Source: Postechiella sp039985655
Lineage (GTDB): Bacteria; Bacteroidota; Bacteroidia; Flavobacteriales; Flavobacteriaceae
Assembly (NCBI GenBank): GCA_039985655.1
Contig: JBDWSF010000003.1
Location: forward strand, 186,001 to 250,000
Direction of reading: 5' to 3'
DNA: 64,000 nt
Numbering within the stretch: the stretch's first letter is position 1; each line of letters opens with the position of its first letter. Positions 1-9,028 of the stretch are shown piece by piece. The translations under genes were made by a program, and so were the position numbers. The notes below the pieces were generated by a model. That model was not told the DNA's origin. It saw only the letters and a list, made by a program, of their open reading frames with translations, and did no database searches.

Positions 1-498
1 GCGAAAGATTACCAAAATAAGGCGATGTTAATTTTGCAAAAAGCAGGAAAAGGAGATCTTTCTGCAGAAGACGGAGACCGTTTGGCAACAGAAGCTTTGG
101 TGAAGAAAGAAGAAAATACAGAACATGTAAACCGTTGTACGATTGAGGTAGATAAATTTTCAAAATCTGTATCTCAATTAGAAACGAATGTTGGTAGTTT
201 AAGAAATAATATCAGCAAATGGGAAAACGAATTAAAAACATTAAAAGCACGTGTAAAGGTTTCTAATGCAACCAAAAATTTAAATAAACAAATGGCTGCA
301 ATAGATAGTTCTAGTACTGTAAATATGTTGGAGAAAATGAAAGAGAAAGTAACAGAAGAAGAGGCTTTAGCAGAAGCTTATGGAGATATTGCTAACGAAT
401 CTAAAAGTATTGATGAGGAATTAGACAAAGCTTTAGATAATAAAAAGGCAAGTGCAGAAAATAATCTTGATGCATTAAAAAAGCAAATGGGATTGTAG
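1..498 (+). CDS. pspA: PspA/IM30 family envelope-stress protein (5' end outside window)
   Basis: The reading frame is open from the first base, so the start lies upstream of the window. The visible 165 residues are almost entirely charged alpha-helical coiled coil, rich in Lys, Glu, Asn and Ala, with the layout of the C-terminal two thirds of PspA/IM30. PspA/Vipp1 proteins are ESCRT-III-like and polymerise on damaged inner membrane to limit proton leakage. The N-terminal membrane-binding helix cannot be seen. The gene lies about 180 bases upstream of a ten-gene same-strand operon containing DUF4178 and DUF350 genes, families that recur near PspA homologues. That supports the call and suggests a shared envelope-stress role. 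Confidence 0.85.
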   Translation, partial: AKDYQNKAMLILQKAGKGDLSAEDGDRLATEALVKKEENTEHVNRCTIEVDKFSKSVSQLETNVGSLRNNISKWENELKTLKARVKVSNATKNLNKQMAAIDSSSTVNMLEKMKEKVTEEEALAEAYGDIANESKSIDEELDKALDNKKASAENNLDALKKQMGL

Positions 499-514
499 TT
501 TTTTCTTATAAATT

Positions 515-540
515 AAGCTCTTCTTTTTAAAGGAGAGCTT
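515..540 (+). terminator. hairpin after pspA, possible weak terminator
   Basis: AAGCTCTTC pairs with the later GGAGAGCTT across a T/A-rich loop, with one mismatch, 17 bases after the pspA stop. No clear T-run follows. It could be a weak terminator or processing hairpin separating pspA from the downstream operon. Confidence 0.35.
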
Positions 541-680
541 ACATATAAAAAAATGCCAGATTAAAAAAGAGTTTGATAATCAAAATGAAATGGTGCAATT
601 TTTATAACAATTAATAGACTACTCTAAAAATTAGAGAACTAATAAACGTGTCTTGAAAAGTGGGTTTTTATAGTTAATAT

Positions 681-3377
681 ATGCAAATTAAAACACCAGC
701 CAGTTTTTTTAATTATTACAAAGATTGTTATAAGCTAGACTATAAGGAATTTACCGTAAATAATATTTTAAATAGTAAATATAAATTTAAGTGGTTTGTA
801 AAAGATAATGAAGAACTAATTAATCAGAAATCGCCAATTATATATTACAACAACAAAGATGTTGAAAAATTAGAGAAAGAATTACTGTTGTATAAACTAG
901 AAAAATCATTGTATTATGCTAGTTTTTACTTTATTGGCAAAGAAGCACCTATAGGGTTAAGTAAAGACCCCATAATTTGCAGTCCGTTAGTTTTATATCC
1001 TTGTGAAATTGAAGAGAAAGATGGAGATAAGTTTATTAGAATACAGCAAAATGACTTCTTATTAAACACCTCTTTTTTAAGTAAAATAGCAAAAGATGAT
1101 GTTTCAAAAGACAAGTTAGAAAGTAAGCTGACAGAATTATTTTCAGGTAAAATTGAAGATGCTTTCGAAATAAAAAAAGCATTCGATTCATTTGGGAAAC
1201 ATATAGACACTTCGGCACTTACTTTTTTTCCTAAAAATTGGAAAATCACAAAAATTAGACAAGAAATTAAGACGTGTTCAGTTGAAAACCCTTTTAAAAT
1301 TGTTCCTGCCAGTGGAACAGTATTTATCGAAAAATCGATTGCTTCTACAAAAATCATTAACGATTTAGAAAGTATTGCTGGTAATAATGAATACAATGCA
1401 TCTTTAAAAGAATTATTTAAACAGATAATTATAACAAAAGAAACTTCGGAAAGTTATCTTGAAAATAGATTAAATGCAGAGCAATTAAATGCACTGTATA
1501 ATAGCCAGAAATATAAGAGTTCGGTTATTATTGGACCTCCAGGTACTGGGAAATCTTATAGCATAAGTGCAATGGCTATTGATGCTATTCTCAAAAATAA
1601 ATCGGTATTAATTGTTTCAAAAACCAAGCAAGCTGTAGAGGTAATTAGAGAGAACCTTATAAAAGATTTTGGTTTAAATGATTTGCTAATTCATACTTCT
1701 GGAAATCGATTTAAAATTAGTTTAAAGGCTAAAATCAGAAAAAAATTAAGCGGTATTATTCCAAGAGTTACAGAAAAAACGTTTAATATTGATGAGTTGC
1801 ATAAGAAGTCTAAAACCTTGGTTGCTAAATTTGAAAAAATAGTTTCTAAAGAGTTAAAGCTGTCTAAACTTACTTTTAAAGAAACGCTTTCTTTAAAAGA
1901 GCAACTTCATAAATTCTTACTACATTTTACAAAAAATGAAAACCTTGATTTTTTAAATACAATTGATGCTTTAAGCGAAAATTCGAATGCAATAACAAGC
2001 AGGCTTAAAAATTATATAAAATATAAAACTCATAAACAAAGTACTGATAACGCAAAGAAAAACAGATTAGCCTTAGGAGGGTATTATGATGCTTTATGTG
2101 CTGCTAGTTTTAGTGAATCTCAAAAAATTATTGGAGCGTTAGATTTTACCAAAATTCTTGAAATATTTCCACTTTGGTTGGCGCATTTATCAGAATTAAA
2201 TACGGTGTTTCCTCAAGCAAAAGAAATATTTGATTTGGTAATTATAGATGAAGCAACCCAATGTGATATTGCCACTGCCTTACCAGCAATTTATAGAGCA
2301 AAACAAGTGGTTATTTGTGGAGATCCAAATCAGTTAAGGCATTATTCATTTGTAGGAAAAGCGCAGCAAATAGGATTGATAGATAAGTACAAGTTGCCTC
2401 AAGATCCAATTTTTGATTACAGAAATAAGAGTATTTTGGATATTTATTTAAGCAAAGTTTCCAATCAAGATCAGGTTACTTTTTTAAGAGAGCATTATAG
2501 ATCTACACCATCACTAATAGAATTTAATAATCAAGAATTCTATAACAAACAATTAGAGATTATAAAGTCGACTACAAAATTTACTTCAAAAAAGCAGATT
2601 GAAATAAATTATATAAAAGGAGAGCGGAATACATACAGAATTAATGAAAAGGAAGCAAGGAAAGTAATTGAAAAGCTTACAGAACTCATTGATTTACATG
2701 AAAATAGTACATTCTTCCCGTCTTTAGGAGTTGTTACACCATTTGGAGACCAAGCAAAGTATATCAATAAATTAATAGGTGTCAAATTTGATATAAAAAT
2801 AATTAAACAATTTGATATTCTTTGCGGTACGCCTTATCATTTTCAAGGTTCAGAAAGAGAAATTATTATTATTTCTTTTGTTGTTTGTAAAAACACACAT
2901 CATTCGGCCTTTACACATTTAAATAAAAGTGAAGTATTAAATGTTGGAACCACAAGGGCTAAATCATTTCAATACATGTATACATCCGTAGAGAAACAAG
3001 ATTTAAAACAAGATTCTTTGTTCTTTAAATATTTGAGTTTTATTGAAAATTATCAATATCAAAAAAAGGATAATGAATCGTTAAAAGATGCTTTTCAAGA
3101 AGAAATTACTTGTTTTTTAAGTGCTATTAATATTAAAAAGATTAATTGTGGTTATCCATATGCAGGAGCAATATTAGATGTGTTTTTTACACACAATAAT
3201 AAAAATTATTTTATTGATTTAATAGGATATCCAGGCGAATTTAACAACGCATTTTCAATAGAACGTTACAAAACATTTGCTAGAGTTGGCATACATACTA
3301 TTCCTTTACATTATCGTTTTTGGAATGAAAGCAAGGTAGAGGCTAAAGAAAAGCTAAAACAACTTATAAATAAATAA
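681..3377 (+). CDS. SF1 (DNA2/UPF1-like) helicase with C-terminal Vsr/DUF559-like domain
   Basis: This 898-residue protein has a Walker A motif GPPGTGKS (285-292), a Walker B/motif II DEATQ (523-527), the motif HFQGSERE and motif VI NVGTTRAK (about 754-761), all typical of UPF1/DNA2-like superfamily 1 helicases. The N-terminal region, with APIGL and SPLVLYP followed by an N-x-x-FL segment, resembles the region ahead of the helicase in DUF4011-type helicases. The last 100 residues (ILDVFF, YFIDLIGYPG, IERYKTFARVGI) resemble a Vsr/DUF559 PD-(D/E)xK nuclease fold, but the catalytic residues are not canonical. It is the first gene of the long operon, with only three bases before the next gene. 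Helicase function is secure; nuclease activity and a defence role are inference. Confidence 0.8.
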   Translation: MQIKTPASFFNYYKDCYKLDYKEFTVNNILNSKYKFKWFVKDNEELINQKSPIIYYNNKDVEKLEKELLLYKLEKSLYYASFYFIGKEAPIGLSKDPIICSPLVLYPCEIEEKDGDKFIRIQQNDFLLNTSFLSKIAKDDVSKDKLESKLTELFSGKIEDAFEIKKAFDSFGKHIDTSALTFFPKNWKITKIRQEIKTCSVENPFKIVPASGTVFIEKSIASTKIINDLESIAGNNEYNASLKELFKQIIITKETSESYLENRLNAEQLNALYNSQKYKSSVIIGPPGTGKSYSISAMAIDAILKNKSVLIVSKTKQAVEVIRENLIKDFGLNDLLIHTSGNRFKISLKAKIRKKLSGIIPRVTEKTFNIDELHKKSKTLVAKFEKIVSKELKLSKLTFKETLSLKEQLHKFLLHFTKNENLDFLNTIDALSENSNAITSRLKNYIKYKTHKQSTDNAKKNRLALGGYYDALCAASFSESQKIIGALDFTKILEIFPLWLAHLSELNTVFPQAKEIFDLVIIDEATQCDIATALPAIYRAKQVVICGDPNQLRHYSFVGKAQQIGLIDKYKLPQDPIFDYRNKSILDIYLSKVSNQDQVTFLREHYRSTPSLIEFNNQEFYNKQLEIIKSTTKFTSKKQIEINYIKGERNTYRINEKEARKVIEKLTELIDLHENSTFFPSLGVVTPFGDQAKYINKLIGVKFDIKIIKQFDILCGTPYHFQGSEREIIIISFVVCKNTHHSAFTHLNKSEVLNVGTTRAKSFQYMYTSVEKQDLKQDSLFFKYLSFIENYQYQKKDNESLKDAFQEEITCFLSAINIKKINCGYPYAGAILDVFFTHNNKNYFIDLIGYPGEFNNAFSIERYKTFARVGIHTIPLHYRFWNESKVEAKEKLKQLINK

Positions 3378-3380
3378 CAG

Positions 3381-3833
3381 ATGGGAATATTTGACTTAAA
3401 AAAACTAGATACGAATAACAAGATGAATAAAATTGAATCTTTACATTTGAAAATAGTAACGAATATCCCAGTTTTAAAAAATAAATTGGAAATTATAGGC
3501 AATCGTTTTGAAGTTGACACAGAAAAACTACTAATTGAACTGATTAAATATTTAGTTGTCACCAATGAAAATAATAAGACAACAAGTCCTTCTTATTTGG
3601 TAGATTTAGCATGGCATGAGTTTATTTTATTTACCAAATATTACCATCTCTTTTGTATGGAGAATTTCGGAAAATTTATTCATCATACACCAGACTCAAA
3701 AACGAATAAAACAGGCTATGAGTTTACTTTAAAAAGTTATAAAGAACTATTTGGATTACCGCCAGAAGATATTTGGACTAAAAATTATTTATTAAATTGG
3801 AAAGAATCAAGCTGTGGAGCTTGTCATAATTAA
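3381..3833 (+). CDS. GRDP-like protein with Cys tail
   Basis: The 150-residue product contains DLAWHEFILFTKYY, then FCMENFG and FIHHTP. This spacing of Trp-His, Tyr, Cys and His-His is seen in bacterial glycine-rich-domain-protein-like (GRDP-like) families. No biochemical function is established. The N-terminus MGIFDLKK resembles that of the DUF4178 protein two genes downstream. The C-terminus SSCGACHN places two cysteines at the extreme end, echoing the Cys-rich end of the next protein. There is no signal peptide, so it is probably cytosolic. The gene starts three bases after the helicase stop and ends six bases before the next start, so it is translationally linked to both. Confidence 0.6.
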   Translation: MGIFDLKKLDTNNKMNKIESLHLKIVTNIPVLKNKLEIIGNRFEVDTEKLLIELIKYLVVTNENNKTTSPSYLVDLAWHEFILFTKYYHLFCMENFGKFIHHTPDSKTNKTGYEFTLKSYKELFGLPPEDIWTKNYLLNWKESSCGACHN

Positions 3834-3839
3834 ATTACT

Positions 3840-4847
3840 ATGTATTTAGAAAATAGAATAACTATTGACCCTAGTCAATTAACTAAAATTGAAAGAATAA
3901 AGCCAACGAAAGCTTTTAAAAAATTATTATTTTCTTTGACAAATGGGGTTATTTCTGATAAAGAAGAAAGAGAAACATTTAATACAATTGCTATTCTTCA
4001 GCAAATAAATGCTACTTTAAGAAGTTTAGGAATTACCAATATCATTAAAATATCTCATGATGATATTATTTTTTATCTTGATGAAAAAGGTGAAAAAGAC
4101 GATTTAAAATTTGCATTAGATAAATACGAAATTGAAATTAATGATGCTATGTCTATTCATTTCAAAACGTTAGAACTCGTTTTGGAGCATGAAGACGAAA
4201 ATTTCAAATATATTATTGAAATTATAATCACTAAAAATCATAAAGTCGGTGTATATCCGATTGAAATAAAAACGACAGGCTTATTCAAAAACTTCAAAGA
4301 GAAAAAAAAATCAGATAAAATTAAACAAGTACTAAAAGACCAAACAAGTTACGACAATTTTAGATCTGAAAAAATAACACAACTTGAAAAGTTTACTGAT
4401 ACTATTCGATTTGAATTAAAAAAACAAATCAAAATAGATGATACAACCTCATTTACTAAATCAAAACAAATAGTAGTCAAAAAGAGAACGAACCAGAATG
4501 AAAACACTAAAACTGGACCTGTTTTTGCGAATTACTATGGTTTTGAAGACTATGTTTATTACAATTTTATTTGGTCTGAAATTATCCATGATCAATCTTT
4601 AGAATTAAACGATATTTATTTTGAAAATGAACATGGTGAAGACTTAGGGCACTCAAACACAATAAACAGCGATTCTGATTTGTTTAATGGTGAGGATGCT
4701 ATAATTGCAAATGAGATTATTAATTCTGAGACAGATGAATCGGATAGCGATTCTGGTTCAAGTTGGTTTGATTTTGGTGATTTTAACGACTTCGGTTCAG
4801 ATTCAGATTCTTCTTGTTCTAGCTGTTCATCTTGCGGAGGTGATTAA
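3840..4847 (+). CDS. unknown protein with acidic Ser/Asp region and Cys-rich tail
   Basis: I do not recognise the family. The 335 residues fall into a folded-looking N-terminal region (1-145), a basic Lys-rich middle (about 145-215), and a strongly acidic Asp/Ser-rich stretch (about 265-325) ending in SSCSSCSSCGGD. There is no signal peptide or membrane segment. The regular Cys spacing at the extreme C-terminus suggests metal binding, disulfide chemistry or a modification site, but none is shown. It sits between the GRDP-like and DUF4178 genes in the operon. Bacterial proteins next to GRDP-like genes can carry Gly/Cys-rich tails, which fits this context. Confidence 0.5.
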   Translation: MYLENRITIDPSQLTKIERIKPTKAFKKLLFSLTNGVISDKEERETFNTIAILQQINATLRSLGITNIIKISHDDIIFYLDEKGEKDDLKFALDKYEIEINDAMSIHFKTLELVLEHEDENFKYIIEIIITKNHKVGVYPIEIKTTGLFKNFKEKKKSDKIKQVLKDQTSYDNFRSEKITQLEKFTDTIRFELKKQIKIDDTTSFTKSKQIVVKKRTNQNENTKTGPVFANYYGFEDYVYYNFIWSEIIHDQSLELNDIYFENEHGEDLGHSNTINSDSDLFNGEDAIIANEIINSETDESDSDSGSSWFDFGDFNDFGSDSDSSCSSCSSCGGD

Positions 4848-4872
4848 TATTAATTGTATAAAAAAATAGCAT

Positions 4873-5424
4873 ATGGGAATATTTGATTTTTTAAAGAAAA
4901 AAGAAACTGAAAGACATTTTGATCCAACTAATATTACTATTAGAGATTTGGGGAAAGGATATATTTTTGAATACGCAATAGAAACTTGGACAGTTACGGC
5001 ATTGTTTGAATACGATTGGGGCGATAATTATTTTACAAGAGAGTTTGTTATCAAAAATGGAAATATCGAAAAATTTTTACACATTGAAGATGATGGTGGT
5101 TTGGTAGTTACTTTGTCTGAAAAAGTGAAGCTAAGAAAACTAGATGAGCATGTTTGCGATTATATAGATGAAAATCAAAAACCACCTAAAAAAATTACTT
5201 TTGAAGGAGTTCGTTATTTTCTTGATGAAAAATCGCCTGGATTCTCTAAGGAAATAGATGCATCTAATTGGGAAGAGTTAATTTCGTACGATTACCTAGA
5301 TGAAGACGAAGAAAAAACGCTTTGTATTGAGCAATATGGAGACGAAGAATTTGAAGTAAGCAAAGGTGTTATTATTAACGAACTTGCTGTTTCTAATATT
5401 TTACCTGTTGCAGACAATTATTAA
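4873..5424 (+). CDS. DUF4178 domain protein
   Basis: The protein has 183 residues. The C-terminal two thirds fit DUF4178: a beta-rich pattern with ITFEGVRYFLDE, then a Trp-containing segment, LCIEQYGDEEFEVSKG and a final NILP. The N-terminal 12 residues, MGIFDFLKKKET, look amphipathic and could touch the membrane, as PspA family N-termini do. DUF4178 proteins have no established activity but recur in bacterial clusters with DUF350 proteins, polyamine genes and PspA. Here it lies 25 bases after the Cys-tailed gene and 37 bases before the lipoprotein gene. Confidence 0.75.
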   Translation: MGIFDFLKKKETERHFDPTNITIRDLGKGYIFEYAIETWTVTALFEYDWGDNYFTREFVIKNGNIEKFLHIEDDGGLVVTLSEKVKLRKLDEHVCDYIDENQKPPKKITFEGVRYFLDEKSPGFSKEIDASNWEELISYDYLDEDEEKTLCIEQYGDEEFEVSKGVIINELAVSNILPVADNY

Positions 5425-5461
5425 TACTTAATACCCTAAATTTGATTTTAAATTAATTACA

Positions 5462-6259
5462 ATGAAAACATTAAAAATAATACTTATTACAAGTATACTT
5501 TTACTAATTGTTTCCTGTGGAAAAGAAAGTAAAAAGTATCTTAAATCTCCTTTAGATACAATAATTACAACATATATTGATGTGCAGAATTATAGTGTTA
5601 TTCTTGCTGATATGGATTATAAAGAAGAGACTGATAAATATTTTCACAAATATAAAATCATTCTTGAAAAAAAGAAAAACGCTACAGAATCTCTAGAAGA
5701 TGATTTTGATGTAAAAACAACCGAATGGAAAGAAGTTTCAGCTATTACTTTTGAAGAGTATCAAAAAGATTTAGGAATGACTGTGCTCTCTAAAAAGGAA
5801 GGTGTTTTAGATAAAAAATCTACACCAGCAGGTTACAATAATTATGTAGGTAATAAAAAGTACGGAAGTTGGCAAACACAAAATAATGGTACTTCTTTTT
5901 GGGCATTTTATGGACAATACCATTTTATGAGTTCTCTTTTTTATGGTTCTAATCATCGATATTATAGAAGCGATTATAACTATTATAGAACCAATCATTA
6001 TGGAAGAAGTAATTATTATGGAAGAAATAATACTTTTGGAACGTCTACATACAAGAACACAAATTCTAGCTGGACTTCTAAGCCTGAAACGTTTAAAGAT
6101 AAAGTGCGAAGTAATGTAAAAAGAAGTTCTTCGGCTTTAAAATCTAAAGGATATAGTTCAAGTAAAAGTTATAATAGCTCAAGCCAAACGACAAGAAATA
6201 CCAACAGATATAGTAACTCAAGCTCTTCTCGCTCAAGAAGCGGAGGGTTTGGAAAATAA
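5462..6259 (+). CDS. lipoprotein with Tyr/Asn/Ser-rich low-complexity tail
   Basis: The N-terminus MKTLKIILITSILLLIVSCG is a clear lipoprotein signal with the lipid-accepting Cys at 19. Residues 20-125 may be folded. From about 150 the sequence becomes Tyr/Asn/Arg/Ser-rich with NYY, RSNYYGR and SSS runs, ending SRSRSGGFGK. The position between DUF4178 and DUF350 genes matches small lipoproteins found in related clusters. It should be anchored to the inner or outer membrane facing the periplasm. No enzymatic motif is visible, and I do not assign a function. Confidence 0.65.
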   Translation: MKTLKIILITSILLLIVSCGKESKKYLKSPLDTIITTYIDVQNYSVILADMDYKEETDKYFHKYKIILEKKKNATESLEDDFDVKTTEWKEVSAITFEEYQKDLGMTVLSKKEGVLDKKSTPAGYNNYVGNKKYGSWQTQNNGTSFWAFYGQYHFMSSLFYGSNHRYYRSDYNYYRTNHYGRSNYYGRNNTFGTSTYKNTNSSWTSKPETFKDKVRSNVKRSSSALKSKGYSSSKSYNSSSQTTRNTNRYSNSSSSRSRSGGFGK

Positions 6260-6282
6260 CACATCTTAAGCGCTAAAAAAAC

Positions 6283-7152
6283 ATGGACAAATACATTAAT
6301 ATTATAGATTTATCTCATTCTTTGGGATACATCGTAAGTGGTTTTCTCATTTTTATCATTGGAAAAATAGCTTATAAAATTCTACATCCAAATATTAACA
6401 TTGAACAAGAACTGGTTGAAAAAGATAATTTTGCTTTCATTCTTTCTTATGTTGGTTATTTTTCCGCTTTAATCATAGCAATTGGAGGAGCGATTGTTGG
6501 TGAGAGTTATGATTTTATTACAGACATTCAGCATATTTTTATTTATGGAATCATTGCTATACTACTACTACTTATAGCTGCTTGGATTAGCAATAAAGTA
6601 ATTCTAAATAAGTTTGATCTAAAAAAAGAAATCATCACTGATAAAAATGAAGGCTCAGGAATTATTGAAGCTGCAATTTATATTGCAAACGGACTTATTT
6701 TATACGGTGCTTTAATTGGTGAATCAGAAACATTGATAGAAGGGGTTTTTACGTTTTTAATTTATTGGATAATCGGAAACATTGTACTTGTTCTAGCCTC
6801 TAAAATATTTATTGCTTGGATGGGGTATAGTATTCACGATGAGATAGAAAAAGATAACGTTGCCGTTGGAATTAGTTTTTCTGGAGCCATTTTAGCTATT
6901 GGAATCATTATCATGAATGCTATATTGGATCCTTTTTTAGATTGGACAACAACAATTATAGATATTTCTCTACAAACGGTATTAGGTTGTTTATTGTTAC
7001 CTATAATGCGTGTTTTTGCAGATAAAATTTTGTTGCCTGGAAGAAAACTTACAGACGAAATTATCAACCAAGAGAAACCTAATATCGGTGCTGGGCTAAT
7101 TGAGGCTTTTGCTTATATCGCTTCTGCTATATTAATTACATGGAGTATTTAA
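6283..7152 (+). CDS. DUF350 integral membrane protein
   Basis: The 289 residues contain about eight hydrophobic helices arranged as repeated DUF350 units. Each unit has a DN-F/V-A motif before a membrane helix (EKDNFAFILSYVGYF and EKDNVAVGISFSG), and there are matching Gly-rich helices with GGAIVGES and GALIGES. DUF350 proteins such as E. coli YjfL have no proven function but are consistently linked to PspA homologues and polyamine or ATP-grasp genes. The end overlaps the next gene by 13 bases, implying translational coupling with the spermidine synthase. Confidence 0.85.
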   Translation: MDKYINIIDLSHSLGYIVSGFLIFIIGKIAYKILHPNINIEQELVEKDNFAFILSYVGYFSALIIAIGGAIVGESYDFITDIQHIFIYGIIAILLLLIAAWISNKVILNKFDLKKEIITDKNEGSGIIEAAIYIANGLILYGALIGESETLIEGVFTFLIYWIIGNIVLVLASKIFIAWMGYSIHDEIEKDNVAVGISFSGAILAIGIIIMNAILDPFLDWTTTIIDISLQTVLGCLLLPIMRVFADKILLPGRKLTDEIINQEKPNIGAGLIEAFAYIASAILITWSI

Positions 7153-8696
7153 AGAAAAACTCTTTCGTATTAAAAGCAGCTATTTTTGCAACAGGATTTG
7201 CAGGAATAGTTGCTGAATATACTTTATCTACTTTGGCAACTTATTTTATAGGGAACTCCATTTTTCAATGGACAATGATTGTTTCTCTTATGTTATTTTG
7301 CATGGGTTTAGGGAGTAGATTGAGTAAGTTAATTACTAAAAATTTAATTCAGAATTTTTTAATTCTAGAAACAACACTCTCACTAATTGTTGCCTTTTCT
7401 TCTGTATTGGTCTATGCATTGGCTGCCGTAAGTCAATATTACGGAATCGTTATTTACTCTTTATGTATGATTATTGGGTTGTTGATTGGATTAGAAATCC
7501 CGCTAGTAGTTCGAATAAATAAAGAATATGAAGACTTAAAAAGTAACATTTCTTCCATTCTAGAAAAAGATTATTATGGAAGTCTTATTGGTGGTGTGTT
7601 TTTTGCTTTTATAGGTTTGCCTATTTTGGGTTTGTCGTACACACCTTTTGTTCTAGGAATTATTAATTTTTTAGTTGCACTAATTGTTTTTTATAGGTTT
7701 AAAGACAAGATTAATAAGACAAAAATAGTTCGGTTGAAAGCCGTTTTAACCATTGTATTTGGTGTTTTAATTACCGGAATTGCTTTTACGGAACCTATTA
7801 TTCAATGGGGAGAACAAAAAAAATATAAAGATAAAGTTGTCTATTCAGAACAAACTAAGTATCAGAATATTGTTTTAACTGAATGGAAAAACGAACATTG
7901 GCTATATTTAAATGGAAACCTACAATTTTGCTCTATTGATGAAAAAATGTATCATGAACCTCTGGTGCATCCAATTATGCAATTGCATCCAAACCCACAA
8001 CGAATATTAATTCTTGGTGGTGGAGATGGTTGTGCTGTAAGGGAAATCTTAAAATATTCAAGTGTTGAAAAGATTGATATGGTGGATTTAGATCCTAAAA
8101 TGACTGATTTAGGAGTTGGCCATCCTGTGTTGTTGGATATCAATCAAGGAAGTATGAGTAGTAAAAAACTACAAATTTTTAACAAAGATGCTTACATCCA
8201 TTTAGAGCAAAATACCACCGAGTTTTATGATATTATTATTGCTGATTTACCAGACCCTAGAAATATAGAATTAGGTAGATTGTATTCCCACGAATTTTAT
8301 TCGATCTGTAATAGAAAATTAAGACCTAACGGATTTCTCATTACACAAGCTGGAAGTCCGTATTTTGCGACAAAGGCTTTTAATTGTATTGATAAAACGA
8401 TCCAATCTGCTGGTTTTACAACTGTTAAATTGCACAATCAAGTAATTTCTATGGGAGAATGGGGGTGGATTTTGGGTACAAAAAATAAAGCTATAAATGC
8501 TGAGGTATTAAAAGATAAGGTGCAAAATATTGAGTTTAAAAACGTCCAAACTAAATGGATAAATAAAGAGGCGATGCAATTGATAACCTCTTTTGGAAAA
8601 GATTTTTTCCGATTAAATGATAGTATTGAGGTGAACAAAGTACACAATCCTGTACTTTATCAATATTATTTAGATGGTAACTGGGATTTATATTAA
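7140..8696 (+). CDS. speE: membrane-anchored spermidine synthase (polyamine aminopropyltransferase)
   Basis: This 518-residue protein has about seven membrane helices in residues 10-220, followed by a spermidine synthase domain. The AdoMet-like binding loop LILGGGDGCAVRE (GGGDG at 293-297), the substrate motif DEKMYHEPLVHP just upstream, and the catalytic DLPDP (369-373) are all present. The enzyme should transfer an aminopropyl group from decarboxylated AdoMet to a diamine. Fusion to a membrane domain is a known variant of the family. The next gene, two bases downstream, makes the decarboxylated AdoMet, so donor synthesis and transfer are encoded together. The true acceptor is not determined. 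Confidence 0.9.
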   Translation: MEYLKKNSFVLKAAIFATGFAGIVAEYTLSTLATYFIGNSIFQWTMIVSLMLFCMGLGSRLSKLITKNLIQNFLILETTLSLIVAFSSVLVYALAAVSQYYGIVIYSLCMIIGLLIGLEIPLVVRINKEYEDLKSNISSILEKDYYGSLIGGVFFAFIGLPILGLSYTPFVLGIINFLVALIVFYRFKDKINKTKIVRLKAVLTIVFGVLITGIAFTEPIIQWGEQKKYKDKVVYSEQTKYQNIVLTEWKNEHWLYLNGNLQFCSIDEKMYHEPLVHPIMQLHPNPQRILILGGGDGCAVREILKYSSVEKIDMVDLDPKMTDLGVGHPVLLDINQGSMSSKKLQIFNKDAYIHLEQNTTEFYDIIIADLPDPRNIELGRLYSHEFYSICNRKLRPNGFLITQAGSPYFATKAFNCIDKTIQSAGFTTVKLHNQVISMGEWGWILGTKNKAINAEVLKDKVQNIEFKNVQTKWINKEAMQLITSFGKDFFRLNDSIEVNKVHNPVLYQYYLDGNWDLY

Positions 8697-8698
8697 AC

Positions 8699-9004
8699 AT
8701 GGATACGACATATAAACATACAGAAGCGAATATATACAACCATAGTTTTTGGACAGTTTGTACAGCCCCACAAGAGTTAAAAGAAACGTATGATACATTG
8801 TTAAAGGAAGTAGAATTTACAATTATTCTTTTCAATGAACATTATTTTCCAGAACAAGGGTATACTTGTTTTTGGTTGTTGGGAGAAAGTCATTTGGCAA
8901 TACACACTTTTCCAGAAAGCAATAAAAGTTATATTGAACTTAGTAGTTGTAATAAAAGAAAATTAGATTTATTTATGAGTAAAATAGAAGCTGAAAACAT
9001 ATAG
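8699..9004 (+). CDS. speD: S-adenosylmethionine decarboxylase proenzyme (SpeD class 1B type)
   Basis: The 101-residue protein is a short prokaryotic AdoMet decarboxylase. The self-cleavage site is Glu63-Ser64 in GESHLAIHTFPE, where Ser64 would become the pyruvoyl cofactor. His69 and Cys84 (in LSSCN) fall at the spacing of the catalytic His and Cys of the Thermotoga enzyme. It supplies decarboxylated AdoMet to the aminopropyltransferase encoded directly upstream, two bases away. The N-terminus is slightly longer than usual but shows nothing odd. Confidence 0.9.
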   Translation: MDTTYKHTEANIYNHSFWTVCTAPQELKETYDTLLKEVEFTIILFNEHYFPEQGYTCFWLLGESHLAIHTFPESNKSYIELSSCNKRKLDLFMSKIEAENI

Positions 9005-9028
9005 TAACCTACAATATAAAACAACAAA

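Noticed and set aside
926..1396. Antisense frame inside the helicase gene
   Set aside because: The frame is a shadow of AT-rich helicase codons; no motif and no promoter.
5900..6250. Possible repeat array in the lipoprotein tail
   Set aside because: The Tyr/Asn/Ser-rich tail is low-complexity coding sequence with irregular units, not a CRISPR or tandem repeat array.
8647..8720. AdoMet riboswitch before speD
   Set aside because: The speD start is two bases after speE, leaving no room for a leader; none was seen further upstream either.
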